This document shows positions 1-11,943 of a stretch of 64,000 bases of DNA, one piece after another; the first letter of the stretch is position 1; each line of letters begins with the position of its first letter. The notes beneath the pieces are model-generated. The model had not been told where the DNA came from and searched no databases. It was given only the letters and a program-made list of their open reading frames with translations. The position numbers were made by a program, and so were the translations under genes. Source of the DNA: Gelatoporia subvermispora B (lineage: Eukaryota > Basidiomycota > Agaricomycetes > Polyporales > Gelatoporiaceae); contig KB445804.1 of the NCBI GenBank assembly GCA_000320605.2, forward strand, positions 457,785 to 521,784, written 5' to 3'.

Positions 1-619
1 GGGGCAAGACATGGAGACAATACAACTCGAGGACTTTCGCATACCCATCAGGGGCATCGAGTGTCTCCTCCTGGCCGTGCTTCGCAAGCCAGTCCTCAAT
101 CATGTTCCGACCGACCTCCGTGCACTCGAGCTTGAGACTCGCGAGCACAAGGGTGACAAGGATCTGCGCGGGGAGAAACGCAGAGCTGGGCTTCTGCGGC
201 GGGGCACTCGGGGTGAAGAGCTGGAGTGAGCGACTGTATATCGTCGCGATGAACGGCTCAGGCGAGAGCATCAGGTTCGCGCGCAGCGGCACGGGGAGCT
301 CCTCTGGGTTCTGCGATGGCGGCGGCGAGGCATATAAGGTGATCTCAAACGTGATCCGCAGAATGTCCCACTTGGTGCGCTGCGGGGCGAGCGGGTCCGG
401 CGCTGCGGACGCCGGCGGGTGCAGCAGCGCGAACGCCGAGCTCAGCAGCGAGTGCGTCAGCGCGACATTGCGCTGGAGGAACGCCTTCGCTGCGCGCGGG
501 TAGAGCGAGCGCAGTGTGCACGTCGCCGACTTGGAGGTGGCGGCGCTGGTGGCTTGAGTGCCCTTGAGAGCGATCACGGTGGCGGGGCTCGTCGTCGCTG
601 TTGTCACCGCTGTAGGCAT
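1..619 (-). CDS. Unrecognised alpha-helical protein, N-terminal part (runs off the left edge)
   Basis: An open frame runs from an ATG at 619-617 to the left edge with no stop, giving about 206 residues of an incomplete protein. It has a short Ala/Thr/Ser-rich start, then helical sequence with motifs such as AKAFLQRN, KWDILRITFE and FLPAQILVTLVLASLKLE. The amphipathic helical pattern and the regular Leu/Ala spacing look like a folded soluble or TPR-like protein. I do not recognise the family for certain. A faint resemblance to fungal Pex26/Pex15-type peroxins is a guess only. No intron is needed in the visible part. The promoter should lie just right of 619. Coding is supported by the long frame and strong GC3 bias; function is not. 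Confidence 0.6.
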   Translation of the reverse strand, partial: MPTAVTTATTSPATVIALKGTQATSAATSKSATCTLRSLYPRAAKAFLQRNVALTHSLLSSAFALLHPPASAAPDPLAPQRTKWDILRITFEITLYASPPPSQNPEELPVPLRANLMLSPEPFIATIYSRSLQLFTPSAPPQKPSSAFLPAQILVTLVLASLKLECTEVGRNMIEDWLAKHGQEETLDAPDGYAKVLELYCLHVLP

Positions 620-2840
620 TCGTTGTAGTAACGATTGAGTATGGCGGTCTCGGACTAGATGATGGTAGTGTATGGGGCCGCTCTAAGGCCTTGGAGTGGG
701 CGGTAGTGCGACGGTCGCCGATGCAGGAGACTCAGGGTCGCCTCCTTCCGCCAAACCCGGCAACCCGTCCTTCCAGATACCGGTCACGTGTCAATTCCCA
801 CGCTCAACAATGAGTGGTTTGGGGACATTGGGCTGTGGAGTGTCGTCGAAGTTGGGCTAGACTCTTCGAAGTCATCCGCAGGCATAGTAGTACGATAATT
901 CCTGCGCAACATCACGATCTGAGCGAAAAAGTCATAGTGAAAGCGAAGATATTCAGGTGGACTACATATAGTGGGAGATCGAACGAATATCCTTCTCGTC
1001 AAGATGCGATGCGGTCACATACACAAGGACATGCACCGAATCACATATCCTGATGAACAAGAGAGATGGTCATACATGAGTCCTCCCGCCCAGGGACTTG
1101 CAGCTTTATTTATCAGGCAGAGCAGCCGGCAGATCATTGAGATGCAAATGGAGCTGCATGCCGACGGTGCATGCGAATATGTTGAGAGATGCGGATAAGA
1201 AGGGTACAGCGCTGTGCTCAAAATCATGTTTCAAACGACCGTTTGAGTCAATTTGTTGCGCTTTTAATGGTATGACCAGTGCTCGCCGTACCTGTCATCA
1301 ATCACACAGCTGTTGCAGTATGCGTTAACGATATTGGGAGGTGCTGGAATCATGATGAATTACCGGAGGTGATGCGGTTGCACATTCCACAAGTGCTAAC
1401 TTTGCGGTCGCAGGATCGCTTCTGCTCCACGCGATAAGGAGCGGAGAATATAACTCCGCATAGACAATCGTGCGGGATATGACTTGGAGAAGCTATGGCC
1501 GTAACTGCGGCGGGCAAAGACATCGTGAAGGGTGATCATCGTTCCAGGTATGGTTTACATTACGACCCAGGCTCTTCCACAGACCGTATTCTGCAACTAT
1601 CTCCTGCGCATTTCGATATTTCTGGCAGCGGCAGTCGTTCCTATCTTCGGATGGCGTAAACCCGAATCTTATTTGCTAGAACCAGTTGAACCAGCCACAA
1701 GCATGAGACACACATCAGAGTGCAGCAAACTTCGCATTTGTCTTCCTCCGGTGCTCGTCATAGCCGACCGTACACAGAGAACGCGAAGCTTTTCTCGTGC
1801 GCGAGCTCCCCGAACTGTGGCCTCCGGCGCTCGCAGATGACCGCACAAGAAGCAAAGCTCGGAAAGCAAGGCAGATAGGCGCCATGCAGGGTGAACGTTC
1901 TGGTCCGGAAGAAGGCTCTTGAACGCATTCTCGGTGCGCGGCAAACATAGGAGACATGGGCGCACAGATGGCGGCCCACGCGAATCCCGCATTGGCCCGC
2001 GTCGCGGTTCGACGCTTCCCTTAAGGAGTGAAAACGAGCGGTCGCCAAGAGATGCAGCCCCGCACCTGATCGCGTCTCGATAGTGATCCAAGAAACGGTG
2101 CCACTAGCTTTTGTAAGCGTAGCTGATTGCGCCTGTGGCTGATGCTCAAGAGGCCACGGCGGGACACATCGTGCAGATGCGGACCAGGCGGGGGGCCTAT
2201 TCTGGCAATATGTGATGGTGACGCGCCGGCGGTTTCAGAGTTCCGTTGGAGTGTGCGCACGCGCCATGCAGGGTCAGCGGCGTGTGCGCAGGCGTCCAGA
2301 TGAATATCAGACAGAGATCAGAGCCTCCGAATTGGTAGGTGGTAGGACAGGCCAGCGCTGTGGCAGAACGGTGGTATGACCGAGCGAGACCGCCGGCATG
2401 CTCAAGGCGCCGAATTCTAGACATACGACCTGCGGAAAATTGTTCGACGTGCGCAGCGAGAGAGACAATTGTTCTGCGCAATTCCGAGAGGGGGAACATG
2501 TCGGAGACGGTGAGGGGGAGCATCGCCTCGAGGCTTTGGCAACGGGACACGGATCAACGCCGCGCCGCCACAGGCTCCCGGCAATCCTCTGCAACATGGA
2601 CGATGATCAATGAAGCCATCTCGAGGTGGATCGAGTTGAGAAAGCAGGTGCGGAGGAGGATAGAGGCGAGGCCGAAAAGGTATATGTGGCATGTTCAAGG
2701 ACAGACGGCGCCCTCTATCAGAAAGCCGGTGTTCATTTTCGTGCGCGGCAGTCGCGCGCTGGGATGGCGCGCGGAGTTCTGCAACTGCCGCCCACGACCG
2801 CCCTTCAGTGCCGAGCACGTGATCGGAGCATTCCCCTTCC
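620..2840. other. Intergenic stretch without a supported gene
   Basis: Only short overlapping frames on both strands are seen, none with a recognisable domain or a believable splice structure. The first few hundred bases should hold the promoter of the leftmost gene. No repeat or mobile element was recognised. Confidence 0.5.
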
Positions 2841-2841
2841 C

Positions 2842-2970
2842 ATTGGCTGTCGTATTCGCCGATCCATCGGTATATAGACAGAGAATCAAAAGTTGTTGCT
2901 GCACGCTCTCGCAGGCCCTCGCCCCCATCTCCCCTCCTCTGCTGCCTTCCCTCGTCTCTCTACTCATCTC
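2842..2970 (+). promoter_or_regulatory. Promoter-like block: inverted CCAAT, TATA box, CT-rich tract
   Basis: ATTGG (inverted CCAAT) lies at 2842-2846, TATATAG at 2871-2877, and a strongly pyrimidine-rich stretch at about 2908-2970. This order is typical of well-expressed basidiomycete genes, in which the CT tract precedes the transcription start. It points to a plus-strand transcript starting near 2900-2990, yet only very short frames follow. Confidence 0.4.
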
Positions 2971-3098
2971 ACTCGCGCGTCCTAATACCTCCCCGAGCAC
3001 TGCGTTAATTTCTGCCTGCCCATCTCTCCAGAAATCGACCGAATGTCGGCCCGCAGTTTTCTCGGACCCGCACGCGCGGTTACTGGGTAACTCCGACC

Positions 3099-3236
3099 AT
3101 GTCTCTCGGTTCCACGCAAATCGCACTGCTCCTCCTCCACCTTGGCTGTGCCGCGGACCTTGCGCAGACCGTGACTGTTATTAAGCACGTCGAGGAACCG
3201 AATAGCGCACCAATTATGGCTTCACCGCCACCATAA
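3099..3236 (+). CDS. Possible 45-residue secreted peptide
   Basis: A 45-codon frame begins with a hydrophobic Leu-rich stretch (ALLLLHLG) followed by Ala-rich residues, which looks like a signal peptide. It follows a TATA/CT-rich promoter-like block. An earlier ATG at 3043 opens a 15-codon upstream frame ending at 3090. The frame ends early, with no cysteine pattern or CaaX end. It may be the decayed 5' end of a secreted-protein gene, a true small secreted peptide, or chance. I do not recognise a family. Confidence 0.2.
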   Translation: MSLGSTQIALLLLHLGCAADLAQTVTVIKHVEEPNSAPIMASPPP

Positions 3237-3784
3237 CATTCGCGGCTTCAAGATTCCGCGCCGCTTCATATATCAATCCTTGGAGTATCTGATTGCCACA
3301 TAGCACCGCAGCACAAGGGATTCCACATATAAGGTGTTTGTTGGCTCGTCTTCACCCATGACCTACATACTGAGATTCAACCCATCAGCTCCTGCACCTC
3401 GTCGCAGTCGCTTCCGTGGCCTCTACCTCTTGCATCAAGGCCTGCCAGAGATATACGAAGAGCAAGCTCGCGTGGTGTACCACTGGCCAAAGCTATGACG
3501 GACAATCCTTGCACGTAGTTTTGACTCACTCGCTTTAAAGGTCGACACAAGGACGTAGTTGAGCACGCGCAACGAGATGTAAATGGTAACGTGTCATTTA
3601 TAAATTCCAGCAAGTTAGTACACTAATGTAGAGATACAAATTCCAGGCATAGGCATACGGAGGGTATACAAACGGAAGAAGCAAGGACACCCCACGGCTA
3701 CATGGCGTGCAGCTCTATAGAAAGTACAAGGCCACGCGACAAACCAGCTCATCGGAGGCCATCAGCGAGGTCACGTGACCTCTT
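3237..3784. other. Intergenic, downstream of the first transcription factor
   Basis: Nothing recognisable. It should hold the 3' UTR and poly(A) site of the minus-strand regulator ending at 3785. Confidence 0.5.
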
Positions 3785-6310
3785 CTAGAGGAGAAGGAAG
3801 ATCCATTGTTGACGGAGATACTCGCGCCAGTCTACGGTAACACCGCCTGCTCTGGTCCTGCGGTCATTCCAGATGCTCTCCAACGAGGTGAGGGCACAGG
3901 TACTGTTTCCGAGGTCGTTGCTCTGCAGCCGGGCGAGTCTGCTCTTGACTGTATCTTGCAGCACGGGTTGGTCCGTCATGCAGCCGAGCAAGAAGAGCGG
4001 AAACATGATCGCGCGATCGAGGTCCGATACGGGCAGATCGTGGACGAGGGTAGCGAGAGTCGCGACCGACGACGCGATCTCTGGCACAGCTGTGGACAGA
4101 GACGACGTCAGCTCGCTGCTGACTTGTCTCCACGTGGGCTTCGTACCTGGCAACGACTCGCTCAACACAGTGTGCAAGTACAAAAGTGCTGCTTCTCGGT
4201 ATATCTCGACGATCTGCCGACGCGCCGCCTCTGCTGTCGGCCCTGCGTCATGTACTAAGGCTGGTGACGGCAGCCCTCCGGCCTCAGGGACGGCTGTTAT
4301 CATTGCGGACAGGTGCTGGTCTAGCGGGGCTTGGTCTATTTCAAGGAATTGGCGCGGCCCTGCGCGTTGCTTCAGTCGCTGCTCGATGACGTCTCCCCTG
4401 CGGATCAGTTCGCGGGTGCTCAGGCTTCCGTTGCGCAGCTCGGTCGTCTTCCAGTGTCCAAGCGCGGAGACTTCCGCGATGGCGAGCATAGCTTCGTCGG
4501 GGCACCCGGTGAGCATGTCCATGCGAATGTCCGCCTGCTGGTGCTGCGGGTTCGCCCAGAAGCCCGCCCCGCCGGCCCAGAGCCGGTGGTAGAGCGGCAG
4601 GAAGCGCGGAGGCTGCATGAAGGTGATGCCCGCGAGGACGTCGATCCACTGCAGAAGCGAGCGCGTGAGATGATGGTCAGGGCGTATGCATGACAGACGT
4701 GCGCCTCACCATGGTTGCCTTCGCTGCGAACCGGCCTGTGGGGCTCATGTTCATCAAGATTAGCTTCGGGTTCTCTTCCTCGTAGATACCCGTCTGCGCG
4801 AGCCAGTCGTACGCCACCCCGAGGACACTTTCCCAGGTCCCGAGGCCCGAGAGGCAGGAGAAGGCGACGAGGTGCACGGCAGCAACCGCGTCGGTCTCAG
4901 AGTAGTGTCCGACGAGGGATTTGATGCTGTTCAGCTGCGCTATAGCTTGATTATAAAAGTTTGTATGTATGTGTTCCTGGGCGTCGAGCCCTTGGGCAAC
5001 GCGCCTGCGGAACGAGTGTAGACTAGCCAATGCACATATGGCATTCGATGCCGCTCCCCCGATATCTGACACGATGATCTGATGAAGGGATCTGAGAGAT
5101 CGTCGATGCGGCTTCTGAGAGATCACTTACAGAGTACAGCGTGTTCGTAAGGGTGTTTCCCGCAAAGGGGTATTGTACTTTTCGGACGTACTTGAAATAG
5201 TAGTTGATGTAGTCTTCGTTCATGGTAGGTGACGGCATGGGCTGTGCCATCGTCAAGCCTTGTGGTATTGCATCGTAGCCGGAACCAGCGAAGAATGCGC
5301 CGAAGGTCGGAGATGCGTCGGTGCTAGACATGGACAGCGGAGGCGAGTCCGCAGAATATGAGTATCCTTGCAGCAAGGGATCGGTCATGGTGGTATTGTG
5401 GAAAGAGCCCATCGCCATGTTGTGACGTGAATGTGGGTCGTTGCGTGCATCAGCGCTAACTGCTCCTGCAGAACGTGGGCTCAGCGTCAGCACTGGTCAG
5501 GCAACCACAAGGTCAAAACTGACCTGAGACAGGACGTATCGCATTTGATGCGCGGTGATATTGTGATGTGCCACCGTAACCGCTGCGACGATAAGCTAGG
5601 TCGACACCTGCCGCGGTGTGGTACCGCATGGACTGCGGGCCAGGACCCGCCACCGCGGGGGGCTGTGGCGACGAGAGGACGGACGAGCCAGGATTCATGT
5701 ATGCGGCTCTGGGTTGTCCGCGGATGAGCCCTGCGCGAGTAAGTTGCTCCTTGATGCTGGCTTTGTAGGCGGCGACCTTCTCCTTGTCCTGTGGCAATTT
5801 TCAGATAACGAGCACGGTGCACGCGCGGGAGTTTACATACGCGCATCCACTCTGGTCGTTTGGGGCCCCACCCGAGGCAAGAAATGCCCAGACGGATGCA
5901 CGTCTTGCACGAGTCGCCTTCGCGCTCTTCGTCGCATTTCTAAGGGCAGCTTGGTCAGGACAATGTTAGTCAGCGGGGCACGGGAGAACGCACTTTCCGG
6001 CGTACGCGACACGTCCTGGAAGTCGGGGATCCAGTCAGCAGCGGGTCGCGGCACACGTAAGAATGACATACCAGCATCCGCCCTTGCCGGCCGAGTGCGT
6101 ACGCTGCAGTTCAGAGGCGGGACGCGTCGGGGTGCTGCGTGCACTGCGCTGGTCAGGAGCCGTCGCGTCTTCTGGCGTTGGTGTCATGTACAAAGAAGGG
6201 GTCGGGGCTGAGACGGGGGACGCGTTGCTGGACTGTCCGTCTGAGGGGATCTCGGGCGAGGGTGATTGGCTTGCGCCGCTTGGGGGCGATTCTGTAGGAA
6301 AGTGCAACAT
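3785..6310 (-). CDS. Zn2Cys6 transcription factor with fungal-specific C-terminal domain (paralogue 1)
   Basis: A seven-exon gene can be read: 6310-6072, 6015-5994, 5939-5841, 5788-5524, 5465-5131, 5078-4710 and 4648-3785, giving 730 residues in one phase. After a Ser/Pro-rich start comes a GAL4-type zinc cluster with Cys79, 82, 89, 98, 101 and 108, then GWGPKRPEWMR. A short helical linker (EKVAAYKASIKEQL), a low-complexity stretch and a long helical domain follow, the last like the fungal-specific TF domain 2 (DUF3468/PF11951 type). It should act in the nucleus as a DNA-binding regulator; its targets are unknown. A second copy of the same architecture lies upstream on the same strand. The first intron interrupts the codon between the first two zinc-cluster cysteines, which the paralogue lacks. 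Confidence 0.88.
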
Positions 6311-9300
6311 GATGAATGTCTCCTAAGTGAGCAGGGGTAAATAAACGGATAGAAGTTGTGGATGATGGGTACGGAGGAGGAGGAGGGCGGAGGCAGTGAT
6401 GCGTTCCGGAGGTTGTGACTGGAAAGAGAACGGAGGGGATACTTGTGTACTTTTAGCTATACGGCACGTCCGCCAAAACCGAAGGCCAAGAAGCAGGACG
6501 GTTCGTCACTAAGGGTCTCCGCAGGCCGGATGGGCACGCGAAAGCTGTAGAAATGCCCATCATGGGACCATATGTTTCAAGCGGAATTTTAGATTTCAGG
6601 TCGATTCGGGAATGCTCAAATTGCGATCTACAGGGAGATTACAGCCAACGAGAGGCCAGCCTCACCAGAAGCACTGGCTGCACACTGGCCGTACAGGTTC
6701 GGTCATGCCTTGTTGGTTCAAACTCCGCCACTGCACAGCCAGAATGCGGTACTCTGGGAATCCACTTTTTGCTCAATACTACACGGAACCGCGACTTGCG
6801 TCCTCCGTATGTCCGGAGCCCGGCGATTTAGACTAGCAAAGGCTCCTTGCTCGTCGGTGTTTCCTGCTTGCGACGTCTTCCGCTTCGACGTTCGTATACA
6901 GTTGGTGACCACCGTAGACACCGTCATAACATCTCCTGTGATACCGCGCTTGTCACCCTCGACACGTCCAACCACGTGTATGCATGGCCAGGCTACCCAT
7001 GGGCTGCCTAAGCAGCCTTTAGCACGCCAGAACATGCCTCTCGACGTTATCCGAGTGAATTCTACTGGCGCAGACGACGCGGAGGCTCTCCCATATTCCT
7101 GCCGCACTTGGTGCCGCTGATGTAAGCACCGCTTTGTGTGGTCCCGGCCGCCATGAACTGCCTCTTATGGCATCCTCAACGACCCATTCTGTCCAACAAC
7201 TTCCACAGCTCCCCATCATTTTCGCCCAACACATCAACCAAACTACCTACTCTGGCATAAACCACCGTGCACTGCGTCCAGATTGAGGGTCGTGTCCCAT
7301 CACAGCCAGAAATAGATCTCACCTTCGAGGATCCCGTGCGAGTCGCGTTACTATGGACCTCGATGGATGAACATCCAAGTACGCCTGCCATGTACCTTAG
7401 TAGTACGCGATCCCCGTGCTCCTCGCTGTGCTCCCGCCTCATATTTCTGCGTCATTTTCGTCACGAATCATCTCTGCCCCCGTCGTGCCCCTCCCGTTTC
7501 CCCATGCCACTCTCTCCAGCGTGTGTACGTACCGCTTTCGCTTAGCCGCGGCGGTGCAGTACGCCATACTTCTAGAATGCGCCTACTCACAGGCGTGCTT
7601 CGCCCCACAAGAACTCGGAGAATTCGCTAGTGGTGTGTGCTATTATGCGTCAGTCTCCGACTATACCGCTGCGCCCCATTCGGGCCCGAGGCTCGTATCT
7701 CTCGCAACGGGGTCTCCTACCTCTTCTAATGTGGAGGCAGTGCACAGCTCGCGCACCAGAACCTCGCAGGCTCAATCCGGGCTCCTCATATGCTGTGACC
7801 GTGAAACACGAACCCAGCCTAGCGTGCTCGTGTGTGCAAGCTCTCCTTTCCATTTGCTTCCGCCGACGTAATTCGTCTATCCCCCACCGGCTTCTGTCGG
7901 GAATTCAGGACATCCAGGCCCCTGAGCCAATCAACCAGGCGAGCCCGGCCAATGACATCGGTATATCAGCTGCTGACTGGCTCAGCCCACGCCGGACGCG
8001 TTCTATTCACGCAGCGACGTAGGTAATTGTGCTTGGACTCTGCTGGGGCACGCAGCCGAATTTGTAGCAGACAGACGCGACGTTATCCTTCTCGGTATTC
8101 GGCAGAGAACATTCATTCTATTGTGGGGAAGTGAAAAACACGCGCGCGCCGATTTCGTTATTTGCGCATGATCTAGTTGTCTACGATCAGTCAGCGCGGG
8201 GGCTCGTAATGGAGGTGCACGCGCGGCTCACACACGCCGCCCCGCATTCGCGTTGTGCGATCGAGCGAGCGACTGGCGGGGGGAGAGTCGGATCATCGCC
8301 GCGCGCACGAGGGCCGCGGAGCGGTGCAGCAGCACCGCAACAATGGAGAAACACAATAGACGGGGCCCACCACGCGAGCTGGGCAGGCCCCTGCTGTCGC
8401 AAGGCTGCCCGGGCTGATATCGCGACGGCGCGGCGGGGGCATCATGGGACTTTCGCTAGGCACCAGCACGATGGCCGCGCCCCCTGCGCCGTCGAGCCCA
8501 CGGAGGCCCACGGTCGCAGGGGGCAGTCGCATTTTAGTCAGCGAGCTCGCATCGAGCCGCCTGTTCCCGCGGCCCTCTGCGACGGGTGTGCCACTGCGCG
8601 CCAGCAGTCGGCGCCAGGCTGGGGACGAATTGACCGGGGCGGGCGTCTGCAGGCGTCTGCCCTGTGCGTGCGGGCGGCAGTACGGTTGACGCTGCACGCG
8701 CAGGGCACAGGCGGCACACGCGAGATCGGACGCGATATCTGCGAGAGCTCCGACTTTCCGGAGTCTCAGAATCCGCCTGCACCTTACCCCCTTTGGGTGC
8801 GTATGTGCACTGCCTGGACCCTGGTGATGTCGTTCGACAGGCGCGGAACACAGGTCGCTGCACCACCGAGCCACGTTCTGCCCGGGGCGCCCTGTGCCCG
8901 CACGCTTCGTGTCCGACTCAATGGGATGGATCCTGTGGAAGCACATGGTGAGAAGGGTGCGAGAAGCTGCACAGTGGGCCGTTGCAATGCGCCGGAGAAG
9001 CTGTGGGCCATTGCAAAACACGTCGCAGGATTGTGCAGGGGGCCTGGCGGTGTCTGGATCAATGATAGGATGCACTCGATGATGACGCCGGCCGCCAGCG
9101 CGTCATCCAGGGCTGCAGGTCTCAACGACCTCTGCTTGCGGCGGCGGTCTGGACCGCCGGGATGGTGCTCCGTCCTGTGAAAAAATCCGTGTTGAGTGGG
9201 CAGCGTACAACGCCTATTACACACATCTATGCTACACGAGCAACGAGAAGCCAAAGTAGAATAAGTACGCACGGGGGATAGGGCGAGGGCCGAGAGCGAT

Positions 9301-9483
9301 GCAAAAGCTGGTATGTCGAAGAAGGCGCAGAAAGGGTCAGACAAGCAGCCATACAGTGAAGGAGGCGGGGCGGCGGGGCAGCGAACCGTGAGGGCGTATC
9401 CTGAGTATGTACAAGTGCGTGAGATGGAAAGCAAGCAGCATGGAGTTAAATGAGAGCAATATTCGAGAGCGATCTTTGACACC
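6311..9483. other. 3.2-kb region without a supported gene between the two regulators
   Basis: This holds the upstream region of paralogue 1 and the 3' side of paralogue 2. Long frames at about 8130-9180 (+) and 8290-9075 (-) overlap each other in GC-rich DNA, have mixed low-complexity composition and match nothing I know. I treat them as chance. A long upstream region is common for developmental regulators; a noncoding RNA cannot be excluded. An imperfect short repeat (about 20 bp, GTGGGCC-TTGCAA) lies near 8970-9016. Confidence 0.45.
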
Positions 9484-11943
9484 TTACACCAGCAAGAGCA
9501 GGTCGCGCTGCGACTCGCGCATGACGTCGCGCCAGTTGACGGGGCGGTCCTGCCCGCTGTCCCTGCGCGCCCACACCTGCTCCATGAGCGCGCGCACCTC
9601 GCTCAGGTTCCCGACCGAGTCGCCCTGCTGTGTTTCCAGCAGCTTGAGCAGGAACGAGCGCTGCCGGTGGTCGTCCGTCAGGCAGCCGCAGATGCAGATC
9701 GCGAACACGACGCTCCGCACGACCCCGCGCGACACCGACGGCAGGTGCGTCGGCACCCGCCGCAGCGCGTCGATCGTCTCTGTCACGCCGCTCACGATCT
9801 CGGGGCACAGCGGGTAGTCGCCCGACAGGACCGTGTGCAGGTACACGCGCGCCGACGCGCGGAAGATGTCGTTCGTCAGCCGCCGCCGCGCCGCGACCTC
9901 CGCGTCTGCAGCAGTCATGGGCCCCTGCGCCTCTGGTGGAGGGTACGCGTTCTGCACCGGTAAGAGGTATTTCTGCTCGATGTCGATCCCCCGCTCGACG
10001 AGCTGCGGTACCGATAGGCACCCCCGGCGCTTCTGACTCTCCTTCCAATGCGCGAGGTTGGAGATCTCGGCGATGGCTAGCACGATGTGATTTTCGCATC
10101 CCATGACGGGGAGCATGGAGAATTCGGGTGCGGTGCTGACGGGGTCGTCAATGTACGCTGTATTCCGCCCGAACAATAGGCGATATGTCTCGAGGAACCG
10201 CGGGATCTGGAGCGTCGTGACCGACGCGAGTACGTCGAACCACATTGTTGTTTTGATGATGAACCGTGTGCTTTCGGAGCAATTTTTGAGCACGTCTTCT
10301 GGGCCGTAGAATCGTGGGTTGTTGAGCATGCTGTCGACATATTGACTAGCAATGTTGAGGTATGTAGCCCATGATCCCCTACCGCCGGAAAATAGGAATG
10401 ATGAGACCAGATGGAGACCGGCCATCGCATCGCCCTCGGTGTACGATCTTCGCGTACTGAGCGATTCCTGTACACGCCTGAAGATGGTAACGAGCTCGTT
10501 GTTGTTTGATCTGGATGGTAATCGGACACATTGCATATGCAGTGCTGATAGTGTGCAGGCCGCATCCCTTGCTGATGGACTTGTCTGCAGTAGCTTGAAC
10601 ATGAAATTGTAGATGGACGAGTCGGCGAGCAGATACTGTATGGGGAGCACCTGAGACAAGTAGTGGTGTACCAGATCAGTCTGTTCGTACGGAATCATGG
10701 GTATCATCTCATAGCCGTTCACGGACGCAGGAATGAGAGGACCCGTTGGGGGTGTGCTGTCTTCTGGCTCGTCAGCGTAGTTGGTGCTGTACAAGGGCGA
10801 GAAGGAACTCTCCACGGCTGGATTGGGAGGAGCGAGATACTGTGATGAAGTTGCTGGTTGATATGCAGACGCCGCCCCGCCACCGTTAGGGAGCCCTGCC
10901 AACAAACGAGGGCATTAACATGATACATTCAATAATACACTAGGGGAAACGGTACTGAGTCTTACAAGAAGTAGAAGACATGGGAGGCACTATGCTAGGG
11001 GACTGCGCTAACAAAGACGGGGGTGGGTTGCTAGTATATAGAATGTCGGACGACAGCCCAGGGCCGCTCCGAGCCAACGTGGAGTCATGATGGTGACCCA
11101 TGTCCGAAATCGAAGGTTGCCAGCCTACGAAATGTTACTACCAAGTGTATAACCTAGGGGTAGAGAGGTACACACTGGGTGGTCCAGGTTGGTAGTGGTG
11201 CATGTGCTCGGGAGGCATCTGATGAGAAGGGTGACCACCGTAAGCATCACGGATGGAAGAAGTGTTGTTAAGGGCCCCGGGATATGGTCGGTGAGACTCA
11301 TTCGAGCTGGTGGACATCGTAGGGGTAGGGGGGCTGGACGGCGACGAGCGGAGGTTGTCGACGAGGATGAGCATCTGGGGGTCCTGCTCTGTCGCGCGGG
11401 GGCCCGAGCCCGAGTGCCCCTTTATCATACCCTGCGACGCAAGGAACGTCTTGATTTTCTCCCTCAGCTCCGTCACACTATTGTTCTCCTGTGTAAGGGA
11501 GGTGTGGCGTGAGCAACGGTGCGCCTTGTGCCGCAAATGGCAAGTGGGCGAAAATTTACTGACCCTCATCCAGTCTGGCCGCTTGGCCCCGAAGCCCAAG
11601 CACTGCAGACGAAGGCGAACGCAGGTCTGGCATGCGCCGTCGGCGTTGGGCTGCTCGTCGCACTTCTGTTGTTGTGGTAGGAGCGCATCGCGAGGAACAA
11701 TGGCGGGACCGAGAAAAAAGACAGGGGCACTATCAGCACTGAAGGTTACTCGACGAGGCGCACGACTGCGCGCCTCTAGGGAGCGTCGCGCACCTTTCTG
11801 CGGATCCGACAGGTGTAGCAGCCCGACTTAGCGCGGACGGCGCCTTTCGGCTTGGGCGCTCCGGTTTTCTTCTGGGACCTGGCGGCAGAGGAGGTGGAGG
11901 AGAGTGCCTTGCGCGGGCTGGGCGGTGCCGTCGCGTCGGGCAT
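9484..11943 (-). CDS. Zn2Cys6 transcription factor with fungal-specific C-terminal domain (paralogue 2)
   Basis: Five exons (11943-11794, 11665-11564, 11488-11176, 11124-10966, 10895-9484) give 711 residues in phase. The start is the first ATG in the zinc-cluster frame after an upstream stop. The zinc cluster has Cys42, 45, 52, 62, 65 and 72 followed by GFGAKRPDWMR, preceded by a basic Lys/Arg stretch. A linker (VTELREKIKTFLASQG) and a His/Pro/Ser-rich region follow, then a helical domain of about 440 residues with motifs such as AIAEISNLAHWK and YLHTVLSGDYP, matched by AIAEVSALGHWK and YLHTVLSESLP in the downstream paralogue. The C-terminal domain is of the DUF3468 (PF11951) type. An upstream noncoding or coding exon is possible. 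Confidence 0.88.

Noticed and set aside
2339..3184. 281-codon plus-strand frame
   Set aside because: It runs across the promoter-like block, has no recognisable domain and mixed composition.
8131..9180. 349-codon plus-strand frame and overlapping 260-codon minus-strand frame
   Set aside because: Both are open in the same GC-rich DNA, have no domain or intron logic, and read like composition artefacts.
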